This document shows positions 1-5,557 of a stretch of DNA of 10,939 nucleotides, one piece after another (the first letter of the stretch is position 1; each line of letters begins with the position of its first letter). The stretch spans positions 1 through 10,939 of the forward strand of contig VFLE01000095.1 in NCBI GenBank assembly GCA_009885205.1, in the 5' to 3' direction. The stretch comes from Candidatus Shapirobacteria bacterium (GTDB lineage Bacteria; Patescibacteriota; Microgenomatia; UBA12405). The notes beneath the pieces were generated by a model that made no database searches, was not told the origin of the DNA, and worked only from the letters and a program-made list of their open reading frames with translations. Position numbers and translations under genes: made by a program.

Positions 1-897
1 AACAGAAGGAAAAATAAAAGCCACCAATACCAACACTCGACTATAAACTTCTTGATAAAACAATACTTTTATTGCCTTGTATTTGGCAATTAATTTTCCA
101 CTCAATCGAAAACTGATAAAACTAGTCAAAAAGTTAATTGACATCACCATGCTCGTCGCCCAAATTGGCAAAAACAAATTATAAAAAGCCGACTGAAAAT
201 TCCAGGTCACTCCACCAATATAGCCAATAATTTCGGCAATACTCAGCAATCGTACTTTTATATTATTTTTATACATTAACCACGATTCATAAAAATGGTG
301 TTTCACACCTTTGGCTTTAATCTTTATTACTTTTGGATCGACAAATCCAAAACTAACAATAGTTGCCACGGTTCTAGGCAAAATCGAAATAACATATAAT
401 AGTTGCAACGATCCGGTTGCTAGCAAACTTCCCGCAAATACCCCCACAAATCCAGCCAATTCTAACCATGAACACATTTTTCCATATTCATGCTGATATT
501 TATCTTTCTGACCTTTTTCTTGCAATGTCTCAAAAAGTAAGGCATCATTATTACCGGAAAACGCGGCAAAACTAAAACCATCAAAAATTGCCCCAATCAG
601 TAATATCCAGTAATTGAGACCTAAGGCATAAAAACAAATCGCTAAAAGACTGGCGATTGCCCCAGCTCGCAAACAATTACTTCGACCATATTTATCCGAG
701 TAATATCCCAAGGGGATTTCAAATAATCCCTGTGAAATTTGGGCTACCGAAAAAATACTTAAGGCCAGGGCATATGACTGAGTAATTTGATAAAAGTAAA
801 TTACAGCCAATACCGAATATAACCTAAAGTTGTAAAGGCTGTAAAACAAAGTAAAAAGTTTTACATTGCCTATTTTTTTTAATTTTAAAAACATCAT
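1..897 (-). CDS. MFS transporter, partial (C-terminus beyond window)
   Basis: Reading the minus strand from the ATG at 897 gives 299 codons open to the window edge. The protein is strongly hydrophobic, with about eight likely membrane segments. It carries the MFS motif A between the second and third helices (GYYSDKYGR, residues 64-72, with D68, G71 and R72). A following segment, NDALLFETL (118-126), is typical of sugar- or drug-type MFS proteins. A full MFS protein has about 400 residues and 12 helices, so roughly the last quarter is missing. An in-frame TAA at 901-903 limits the start to the tandem ATGs at 897 and 894. There is no Shine-Dalgarno sequence. The start lies about 25 nt after a terminator hairpin, so expression may depend on readthrough. 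The substrate cannot be told from the sequence; efflux is a guess. Confidence 0.85.
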   Translation of the reverse strand, partial: MMFLKLKKIGNVKLFTLFYSLYNFRLYSVLAVIYFYQITQSYALALSIFSVAQISQGLFEIPLGYYSDKYGRSNCLRAGAIASLLAICFYALGLNYWILLIGAIFDGFSFAAFSGNNDALLFETLQEKGQKDKYQHEYGKMCSWLELAGFVGVFAGSLLATGSLQLLYVISILPRTVATIVSFGFVDPKVIKIKAKGVKHHFYESWLMYKNNIKVRLLSIAEIIGYIGGVTWNFQSAFYNLFLPIWATSMVMSINFLTSFISFRLSGKLIAKYKAIKVLFYQEVYSRVLVLVAFIFPSV

Positions 898-922
898 GAT
901 TTAAATAAAGAAATAAAAGACC

Positions 923-948
923 AAAAAAAACCCCGCAGCGGCGGGGTT
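923..948 (-). terminator. Intrinsic terminator / attenuator upstream of the MFS gene
   Basis: On the minus strand the perfect stem AACCCCGC / GCGGGGTT closes a 4-nt loop and is followed by eight T residues (930-923). This is a classical rho-independent terminator. It lies 25 bp before the MFS start and downstream of a promoter on the same strand, a position that suits attenuation. It could also end the tRNA-Tyr transcript. The same palindrome with one base changed recurs at 1114-1129. Confidence 0.75.
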
Positions 949-966
949 AATTATCAAAAATTATTT

Positions 967-1041
967 TTATATATTTGACATGACAAACCCCAGCCTCGTA
1001 CTTATTCGGGTACGACCGTTGTTGTTTATCACTGTTGCCAT
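967..1041 (-). CDS. Possible 24-residue leader peptide
   Basis: An ATG-started ORF of 24 codons begins 3 nt after the predicted +1 of the 1051-1078 promoter and ends 19 nt before the terminator stem. The peptide is polar and basic, with an Asn run and an R-T-R triplet (INNNGRTRISTRLG). R/K-x-R/K motifs are known in macrolide-stalling leader peptides upstream of some resistance genes. The comparison rests on three residues only. An ORF this short can arise by chance, and it overlaps the RNA hairpin described for the leader. Confidence 0.25.
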   Translation of the reverse strand: MATVINNNGRTRISTRLGFVMSNI

Positions 1042-1050
1042 AGTGGGTTT

Positions 1051-1078
1051 ATTTTAGCACAGATTTTAATTGTGTCAA
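1051..1078 (-). promoter_or_regulatory. Sigma-70-type promoter for the MFS leader
   Basis: On the minus strand TTGACA (1078-1073) is separated by 16 nt from TAAAAT (1056-1051), with a TGC extension just before the -10. Predicted +1 is about 1044. It is one of the two best matches to the sigma-70 consensus in the window. Transcription would run through the leader and terminator toward the MFS gene. Confidence 0.7.
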
Positions 1079-1094
1079 TATTATAGGTTAATAT

Positions 1095-1141
1095 GTCCAG
1101 CAGGCAGGAGTTGCCCCGCAACGGCGGGGTTACAGACTATC
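1095..1141 (-). pseudogene. tRNA-Tyr fragment with an internal GC palindrome
   Basis: Bases 1095-1113 match 1152-1170 of the neighbouring tRNA-Tyr gene at 17 of 19 positions (3' acceptor strand and part of the T arm). Bases 1130-1141 match 1189-1200 at 11 of 12 (anticodon loop and stem). Between them the 18 tRNA bases are replaced by the 16-base palindrome CCCCGCAACGGCGGGG (1114-1129). D arm and 5' acceptor strand are absent, so it cannot fold as a tRNA. The palindrome differs by one base from the MFS attenuator stem. It is best read as a broken partial duplication. Confidence 0.6.
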
Positions 1142-1152
1142 TAAATTTTAAG

Positions 1153-1224
1153 TCCAGCGGGCAGGAGTCGAACCTGCTCAAAACAGTTTTACAGACTGTC
1201 ACCTAACCGTTCGGTCACCGCTGG
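1153..1224 (-). tRNA. tRNA-Tyr (GUA)
   Basis: The 72-base minus-strand sequence folds as a complete cloverleaf: acceptor CCAGCGG / CCGCTGG, D stem ACC / GGT, anticodon stem ACAGT / ACTGT around loop CTGTAAA (anticodon GTA), a 5-nt variable region, T stem GCAGG / CCTGC with loop TTCGACT, and discriminator A. The 3' CCA is not encoded. Two points are unusual for a bacterium. Bacterial tRNA-Tyr normally has a long class II variable arm and a G1:C72 pair, whereas this one has a short variable loop and C1:G72, the archaeal/eukaryotic tyrosine identity. Archaeal-type tRNA-Tyr with archaeal-type TyrRS has been reported in some CPR bacteria. Confidence 0.95.
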
Positions 1225-1235
1225 TTTGCTATAGG

Positions 1236-1241
1236 ATTATA
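1236..1241 (-). promoter_or_regulatory. -10 element of tRNA-Tyr
   Basis: Minus-strand TATAAT, directly preceded by TG, lies 11 bases before the tRNA. Predicted +1 is about 1229, which leaves a 5-nt 5' leader for RNase P to remove. No clear -35 is seen at the usual distance. Confidence 0.5.
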
Positions 1242-1284
1242 CATTAAAAAGACTGATTTTAGGTATCAGTGACAATTGAGGTGA

Positions 1285-1290
1285 TATAAT
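1285..1290 (+). promoter_or_regulatory. Extended -10 promoter for the 1297 gene
   Basis: TGATATAAT provides an extended -10 (TGN plus TATAAT). The predicted +1 is base 1297, the G of the GTG start, so the mRNA would be leaderless. No good -35 is seen. The promoter is divergent from the tRNA-Tyr promoter 44 bp to its left. Confidence 0.55.
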
Positions 1291-1296
1291 ACACTT

Positions 1297-1488
1297 GTGA
1301 TTATTCATCAAGAAGAAACAGATCAAACCAGTCAGCCATATGAATCATTTTTGGATAATATATATCTTGAAAACAATATTGTTGTGAGATCTGCCGATTT
1401 GTCATCAACAAAAGTTGATTTGACTGACCCAGTGGTAGCTAAATTGAAAGAGAATATAAAGTCAGTAGAAGAAGCAATGTATAATTAA
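1297..1488 (+). CDS. Small acidic protein of unknown function
   Basis: This 63-residue ORF starts with GTG at the predicted +1 of an extended -10 promoter and ends 11 nt before the exonuclease III gene, so the two probably share a transcript. The protein is rich in Asp, Glu, Ser and Thr. It has no Cys, no membrane segment and no motif I recognise. The C-terminal part (about 46-62, VVAKLKENIKSVEEAMYN) looks helical and amphipathic. No in-frame ATG competes nearby. Promoter placement and tight spacing argue that it is real; lack of a recognisable family argues for caution. Its function is unknown. Confidence 0.55.
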   Translation: MIIHQEETDQTSQPYESFLDNIYLENNIVVRSADLSSTKVDLTDPVVAKLKENIKSVEEAMYN

Positions 1489-1499
1489 ACTTAGTTTTT

Positions 1500-2273
1500 A
1501 TGAATAAAACCCGTCTCATTTCCTGGAACGTTGCCGGTATGCGCGCTTGTATCAAAAAAGGTCTGTGGGAATTTATGAAAAATGATAATGCCGATATTTA
1601 TTGTTTACAGGAAGTTAAGGCAAAAGTTGAACAAATACCTCACTCTGTCGATGAGCCTCAGGGCTACAATTTTTATCTAAATTCTGCTGAGAAAGCCGGG
1701 TATTCTGGTGTTGGTACTTATACTAAACTCGAACCCAAAACCGTAATTTTGGGGGATCGTGATAATGATTGGGACAACGAGGGTCGGGTTATCATCACCA
1801 AATTTGACGAATTTACTCTCTTAAACGTTTATTTCCCCAATGGCAAACGAGATGCAGGTCGACTCAAATTCAAATTAGACTTTTACGAATATTTTTTAAA
1901 ATATATTAACGACCTTCGTGATCACGGCGAAAAAGTCATTTTTTGTGGCGATGTCAACACTGCTCACACCGAAATTGATCTGACCCATCCCAAAAATAAC
2001 CAAAAAACTTCCGGTTTTCTCCCCGTCGAACGCGATTGGATTGATCGATTAATCAAAAACGGTTGGGTCGATACTTTTCGTGAGTTTCATCTCGAGCCCG
2101 AAAACTACACTTGGTGGGATCAAATTTCTCGAGCCCGTGACCGCAATGTTGGCTGGCGCATCGACTATTTTTTTATTGATAAAAGCTTACGTAAAAACCT
2201 CACCGACGCCTTTATTTTAAAAGATATTTATGGTTCAGACCATTGTCCTGTTGGCATTGAAATAAATATTTAA
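1500..2273 (+). CDS. xthA: Exodeoxyribonuclease III (AP endonuclease)
   Basis: This 257-residue protein is full length for the XthA/ExoA branch of the exonuclease-endonuclease-phosphatase superfamily. These Mg-dependent enzymes cut DNA 5' to abasic sites and remove 3' blocking groups in base excision repair. The catalytic set is visible in order: N10 (SWNVAGMRA), E38 (LQEVKA), Y111 (NVYFPNG), D151 and N153 (CGDVNTAHTEIDL), GFLPVERDW at 172-180, D222 (GWRIDYFF), and D247-H248 (GSDHCPVG). The ATG at 1500 gives the family's usual N-terminus. The start lies 11 nt after the small upstream gene with no Shine-Dalgarno, so co-transcription is likely. The gene converges with the membrane-protein gene, leaving five bases between the two coding regions. 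Confidence 0.95.
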   Translation: MNKTRLISWNVAGMRACIKKGLWEFMKNDNADIYCLQEVKAKVEQIPHSVDEPQGYNFYLNSAEKAGYSGVGTYTKLEPKTVILGDRDNDWDNEGRVIITKFDEFTLLNVYFPNGKRDAGRLKFKLDFYEYFLKYINDLRDHGEKVIFCGDVNTAHTEIDLTHPKNNQKTSGFLPVERDWIDRLIKNGWVDTFREFHLEPENYTWWDQISRARDRNVGWRIDYFFIDKSLRKNLTDAFILKDIYGSDHCPVGIEINI

Positions 2274-2283
2274 AATATTTATT
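2261..2283. terminator. AT-only palindrome at a convergent gene end (possible bidirectional terminator)
   Basis: AATAAATATTT (2261-2271) and AAATATTTATT (2273-2283) are perfect inverted copies one base apart and span both stop codons. The plus strand continues with a T-rich run (TTTTTTC). The stem contains no G:C pair, so a hairpin would be weak. Function is inferred from position. Confidence 0.35.
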
Positions 2284-3115
2284 TTTTCTTTTTTACTACT
2301 TTCACTAATTTTGGTTTAACAACAACTTCGACTTCTACAACTTGATTTGAATAATATTTTAAATATAAAATACTAGCCCCTCCAATAATTATCGATCCAC
2401 TAAAAGCAAAACTAATTTGGGGATACATCAGGTATGCCAATATCGAATTTACAATTCCCAAAATTGACCCAAAAAATAGGGCAATCCAATATCTATTTTT
2501 AATCTCAGGGTGGGCAGTTAATTTAAATAATTTAGCTAGTAAATAAACCACCAGACTGTACCAAAAATTAGCCAACATTATCCACGGCAACATGGCCACT
2601 GTCAAAATAAAAGGCAAAACCGAATACAACTTCTTACCTTGTTTTTCGACTATGGGCAAATATTTTGTTTTACCATCCAACAACATTTTTTGATCAAAAT
2701 CACCCGAAAATTCAACCGGTATTTGCCAAGCCCGAATTTCACCATCGTCTTTTTTACCACCCACAAAATTTTTCCCCACTATGGCAAAAGGTTTGCATGG
2801 GAAATTTTTAGGTTGTTCCGAAAAAGCCTTGATGTTAAGTGACTCAGATCCATCAAATACCACCCCCATATTGTTTTTCTTGTCCAACAGCAAACAGTAG
2901 GGCAATTTTTTATTTACTGCCACTTGACCCTTGTCGACACTTACAACCAAGTCTTTGGGATAATTTACTGTAATCAGTTCCTCAGCCTTGGTACCCAACT
3001 CTCCAAAAAATTTGTCTACCACCTTTTTATTCCCAATTTGACTCTGTAAATAAAACCCAGTCAACAAAACCGACACCACCGTCACCCCAAAGCTCATCAT
3101 TTTTGTTATTTTCAT
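2279..3115 (-). CDS. Membrane protein of unknown function (DUF1189-like layout)
   Basis: The 278-residue protein has one N-terminal membrane segment (about 8-26). A polar, probably extracytoplasmic domain follows (about 27-160), with two cysteines at 74 and 107 that could pair. A hydrophobic block comes next, with segments near 164-197 (possibly two), 208-230 and 235-252. The Lys-rich tail (VKVVKKKK) would lie in the cytoplasm. One helix, an outside domain and then a helical bundle resembles DUF1189 proteins of Firmicutes, but I see no diagnostic motif and make the comparison on layout alone. The ATG follows the metallopeptidase stop codon by two bases, so this is the second gene of a two-gene transcript. 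Its job is not known. Confidence 0.75.
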   Translation of the reverse strand: MKITKMMSFGVTVVSVLLTGFYLQSQIGNKKVVDKFFGELGTKAEELITVNYPKDLVVSVDKGQVAVNKKLPYCLLLDKKNNMGVVFDGSESLNIKAFSEQPKNFPCKPFAIVGKNFVGGKKDDGEIRAWQIPVEFSGDFDQKMLLDGKTKYLPIVEKQGKKLYSVLPFILTVAMLPWIMLANFWYSLVVYLLAKLFKLTAHPEIKNRYWIALFFGSILGIVNSILAYLMYPQISFAFSGSIIIGGASILYLKYYSNQVVEVEVVVKPKLVKVVKKKK

Positions 3116-3117
3116 AT

Positions 3118-3783
3118 TTATATTATAAAGTATTTAGTAGCATCTGTCTTTAACCACTGATTATTTTTATAGCAATTTGGATCCATTTCTTGTAATTTTC
3201 CCCAAAACCTGTGGGAATGGTTATGTTCCAAAATATGGGTCAGCTCGTGCAAAATCACATGTTCAAATTTATCTGTCGGAAACAAAATTATTTGCCAATT
3301 AAAATTTAAATTGCCCGAAGTAGCACACGACCCAAATCTTGTTTTTTGATTTTTAATTTTAATATCGCCAATTTTTATCTCAAATCTTTCTGCCAATTCC
3401 TTAGTTTTATCACGAATTATTTTCAATGCTTTCGGTCTAATTTTTTTGTCTATCAATTTTTTGATATAGTTGTCAGTCATTGTTTTAACTCGGATCTTGA
3501 TCTCTTTTTCTTCTTCAAAAAATAACAACGAATCATTATTTCCCAGGGATATGTTTAAAGAATAATTCTCTCCCAAAATATTAATTATTTTTTGATTTAG
3601 CAAATCTTTTTTAACAGGCATTTTGGCCAACTGATGTTCTATCCATTCTTTTTTACTTTCAATTATTTTTTGCCAATTCTCAAATCTTCCCGTAGTAATT
3701 TGGACTGTTTCTCGGTCCACAATTTTTAATCGCCATCCCAAAAGCATTTTACCAGCCTTAACCTCAACTTTAAAATTTTCCAT
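3118..3783 (-). CDS. YgjP-like zinc metallopeptidase (DUF45)
   Basis: This 221-residue protein matches the YgjP/DUF45 family in length and motifs. Its centre has KTRFGSC (147-153) and NLNFNW, then the zinc motif HELTH (H179, E180, H183), followed by NHSHRFW (188-194), whose H189 is the likely third ligand. The N-terminal part (1-140) is basic and probably carries a substrate-binding fold. DUF45 proteins are putative soluble metalloproteases; physiological substrates are largely unknown. The start at 3783 lies under a divergent promoter shared with rpiB, and the downstream membrane protein begins two bases after the stop. The pairing may mean the peptidase acts on, or with, that membrane protein, but this is inference. 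Confidence 0.9.
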   Translation of the reverse strand: MENFKVEVKAGKMLLGWRLKIVDRETVQITTGRFENWQKIIESKKEWIEHQLAKMPVKKDLLNQKIINILGENYSLNISLGNNDSLLFFEEEKEIKIRVKTMTDNYIKKLIDKKIRPKALKIIRDKTKELAERFEIKIGDIKIKNQKTRFGSCATSGNLNFNWQIILFPTDKFEHVILHELTHILEHNHSHRFWGKLQEMDPNCYKNNQWLKTDATKYFII

Positions 3784-3804
3784 AGTGACGTATAATGATT
3801 ATAG
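3784..3804. promoter_or_regulatory. Symmetric bidirectional promoter between ygjP-like and rpiB genes
   Basis: Only 21 bp separate two divergent start codons. They contain the perfect palindrome TATAATGATTATA (3791-3803), which offers a consensus -10 to each strand: TATAAT at 3791-3796 on plus and at 3803-3798 on minus. Predicted +1 is about 3803 for rpiB (2 nt before ATG) and about 3791 for the peptidase (8 nt before ATG). A second minus-strand hexamer, TTATAC (3795-3790), would place +1 on the peptidase ATG itself. No strong -35 is evident; such sites would lie inside the opposite gene. Confidence 0.6.
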
Positions 3805-4254
3805 ATGATATATCTAGGTGCAGACCACAGAGGTTTTTTATTAAAAGAAAAAGTCAGGGAATTATTAATATCTCAAAGTCAAAATGTCACTGATCTGGGT
3901 CCAACCGAAATTATCCCAGACGACGATTATCCCTTGATCTCCTTTAAATTAGCTGAAACTGTCGTCAAAAAAAACGGTGATATTGGCATTTTAATTTGTG
4001 GCTCTGGCGCTGGCGCTTGTGTCTCGGCCAACAAAGTTAACGGTGCTCGAGCCACTTTAGGTCTTTCGGTCAAGCAAATCGAGGCCGCCAAAACTGACGA
4101 TAATATAAATATTTTATGTTTAAGTTGTAATCATTTAGATGAAAATATAAATTTAGAAATCGTCAATAGTTTTATAAATTCTTTTTATATCGCCGAAGAA
4201 AGGCGAGTTAGAAGGTTAAAACAAATTCAAGACTATGAACTTAAAATCAGTTGA
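3805..4254 (+). CDS. rpiB: Ribose-5-phosphate isomerase B
   Basis: The 149-residue protein has the RpiB/LacAB signature. Near the N-terminus is GADHRGFLLKE (5-15), then DYP (41-43) and the active-site strand ILICGSGAG with C65 (62-70). ANKVNGARA (75-83) and a C-terminal RRVRRL (133-138) follow. The enzyme interconverts ribose-5-phosphate and ribulose-5-phosphate in the cytosol. Two positions are divergent. The usual GTG(I)G loop reads GSGAG, and the segment corresponding to HNDANVL is DDNINIL, so the His linked to sugar ring opening is not seen. A related sugar-phosphate isomerase activity cannot be excluded. The gene starts 2 nt after the predicted +1 and overlaps pgk by 20 bases. With rpe downstream it supports a pentose-phosphate role. 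Confidence 0.88.
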   Translation: MIYLGADHRGFLLKEKVRELLISQSQNVTDLGPTEIIPDDDYPLISFKLAETVVKKNGDIGILICGSGAGACVSANKVNGARATLGLSVKQIEAAKTDDNINILCLSCNHLDENINLEIVNSFINSFYIAEERRVRRLKQIQDYELKIS

Positions 4255-5245
4255 TTTAGTCCCCGAAAATTCGACAGTAATTTTACGTCTAGATTTAGAT
4301 TTACCCATAGTCGACGGCAAAATTATCGACAATTATCGTCTAACAAAATCCCTGCCAACTATTAACAAATTATTAGCCACCAATTGCCAATTGATAATAA
4401 TTGGCCATATGGCCCGCCCGGCCACTGCCGGGGTCGACCCACAATTTTCCCTCCGTCCAGTTTATCTCGAATTAATGTCGCTCCTCAACAACAACTATCA
4501 ATCATTATTTTTAGAAAATTTAGATGATAGTGAAACAATCAAATTGGCCCTCAGTCAAAACCAAATTATATTTTTAGAAAACCTTCGCTTTTGGCCTAGT
4601 GAGTTGTCTGGTGATTCGACTTTTTTACAGCCCTTAATTGACCAGTCCCAAACATTTGTTAACGATGCTATCGCTGTCGCCCATCGCGTCTCTGCCTCAG
4701 TTCTCCTTCATCAATGTTTACCCACATATTACGGTGATAATTTTATTGACGAAATCAATAATTTACAAAAAATATTGCTATCAACTCACCCCAAAACTCT
4801 AATCATTGGTGGAGCCAAGGACGACAAATTAAACTATCTCTCGGAACTGGCCAATATTTTTGACCATATTTGTGTCGGTGGCAAATTACCCCAGTTTACC
4901 GACAAGTTAGTTTACGCTCCCAATGTTTTTGTTTCGACTTTAACTCCTGATACTTTTGATATCGATCAAAATTCTATTGATTACATCAAAAATTTAATTT
5001 CTACTTCTCAAACCATCGTCTGGTCTGGTGCCATGGGCTTTTTTGAAAATCCATCATCAAAACAGGGGACTATAGAAATAGCCCAATCTTTGGCCAATTC
5101 CTCTGCCTCATTCAAAGTCATCGCCGGTGGTGATACTCTGTCTTCAGTTAAAGAATTAAATTTGTTAGACAAAATTGATTTTGTCTCCTCCGGCGGCGGC
5201 GTTCTCCTTGAATTCCTCGCCAAAGGCACATTACCAGCTTGGTAA
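4235..5245 (+). CDS. pgk: Phosphoglycerate kinase, short divergent form
   Basis: Phosphoglycerate kinase transfers phosphate between 1,3-bisphosphoglycerate and ADP in glycolysis. Recognisable motifs run in order: RLDLDLP with R18 and D20 (usual R-D-N-P loop, with N changed to D22), IIIGHMARP (54-62), FLENLRFWPSE (113-123), NDAIAVAHRVSAS (143-155), IIGGAKDDK (190-198), WSGAMGFFE (263-271), AGGDT (297-301) and SSGGGVLLEFL (318-328). The length of 336 residues is well below the usual 390-415; much of the loss seems to lie between residues about 217 and 245. The family motif GGAKVSDK is one residue shorter here. The ATG lies inside the rpiB end (20-base overlap), so translation is probably coupled. 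Most key residues remain, so an active enzyme is likely. Confidence 0.92.
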   Translation: MNLKSVDLVPENSTVILRLDLDLPIVDGKIIDNYRLTKSLPTINKLLATNCQLIIIGHMARPATAGVDPQFSLRPVYLELMSLLNNNYQSLFLENLDDSETIKLALSQNQIIFLENLRFWPSELSGDSTFLQPLIDQSQTFVNDAIAVAHRVSASVLLHQCLPTYYGDNFIDEINNLQKILLSTHPKTLIIGGAKDDKLNYLSELANIFDHICVGGKLPQFTDKLVYAPNVFVSTLTPDTFDIDQNSIDYIKNLISTSQTIVWSGAMGFFENPSSKQGTIEIAQSLANSSASFKVIAGGDTLSSVKELNLLDKIDFVSSGGGVLLEFLAKGTLPAW

Positions 5246-5267
5246 AAATACCATCGTCTGATATTAT
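5239..5267 (+). promoter_or_regulatory. Promoter before the 82-residue gene
   Basis: TTGGTA (5239-5244) lies 17 nt before TATTAT (5262-5267). Predicted +1 is about 5274, one base before the ATG at 5275. The -35 overlaps the pgk stop codon region. Confidence 0.45.
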
Positions 5268-5274
5268 ATAGGAC

Positions 5275-5523
5275 ATGGGATTAAGAATTGTTAGAAAAGA
5301 AGAAGGTATTTTTTTTGCGGGTTTTTTGGGTGCTATATACAAACCTAGAGATATATATATCGGTCGCGAACAAGTCCATAATGCCACGGCTGAAATCTGT
5401 CAATTTTGTCAAATTTGTCCTGGTGCCTCTCATCTATCAAAAAAAGGAGAATTTTTGAAACATGACAAAACACCTGTTCCCACAAGTGATTGTCCTCTTC
5501 CGGATATAAAAATAAGAATATAG
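5275..5523 (+). CDS. Small cysteine-containing protein of unknown function
   Basis: This 82-residue ORF lies between pgk and gap. A -10 element about 7 nt before the ATG would make it leaderless. The protein starts with a hydrophobic-basic stretch (about 5-23). Its middle cluster CQFCQIC has C42, C45 and C48, joined by C73, H35, H53 and H63. That spacing could bind a metal such as zinc or an iron-sulfur cluster, but no known family is recognised. It ends 34 bases before gap and shares its strand. Position between two consecutive glycolytic genes suggests co-expression, not a proven link. Opposite-strand ORFs over this stretch look like shadows. It is probably real. Confidence 0.5.
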   Translation: MGLRIVRKEEGIFFAGFLGAIYKPRDIYIGREQVHNATAEICQFCQICPGASHLSKKGEFLKHDKTPVPTSDCPLPDIKIRI

Positions 5524-5546
5524 TATAAATTCCCCGCGTTCTAGTT

Positions 5547-5552
5547 TACAAT
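5547..5552 (+). promoter_or_regulatory. -10 element before gap
   Basis: TACAAT lies 5 bases before the gap ATG (5558), placing the predicted +1 at or next to that ATG. No matching -35 is seen at 16-18 nt, so it is weaker than the others. Confidence 0.35.
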
Positions 5553-5557
5553 TAGAT

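Larger units (their letters stand above)
923..1044 (-). ncRNA. Candidate leader RNA between promoter and terminator, upstream of MFS
   Basis: The promoter at 1051-1078 and the T-tract at 930-923 delimit a minus-strand transcript of about 120 nt. Visible structure includes a perfect 6-bp hairpin TCGTAC / GTACGA (1015-1010 with 1001-996, 8-nt loop). GGGGTT (991-986) can pair with AACCCC (948-943), the 5' arm of the terminator. That pairing would exclude the terminator stem, so it could act as an antiterminator. A further pairing of AAACCC (1050-1045) with GGGTTT (990-985) is possible only if transcription starts upstream of the predicted +1. I recognise no known riboswitch class. It may be a cis-acting attenuator for the MFS gene or a free small RNA. 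Confidence 0.4.

Noticed and set aside
311..496. Plus-strand ORF inside the MFS gene
   Set aside because: The minus strand codes for a clear MFS protein through the same bases. The plus ORF has no family features.
923..1050. Purine-type riboswitch (two hairpins on a closing stem, with GG and CC in the loops)
   Set aside because: The closing stem would need bases upstream of the predicted +1, and the junctions lack the conserved purine-riboswitch residues. I kept only the general attenuator reading.
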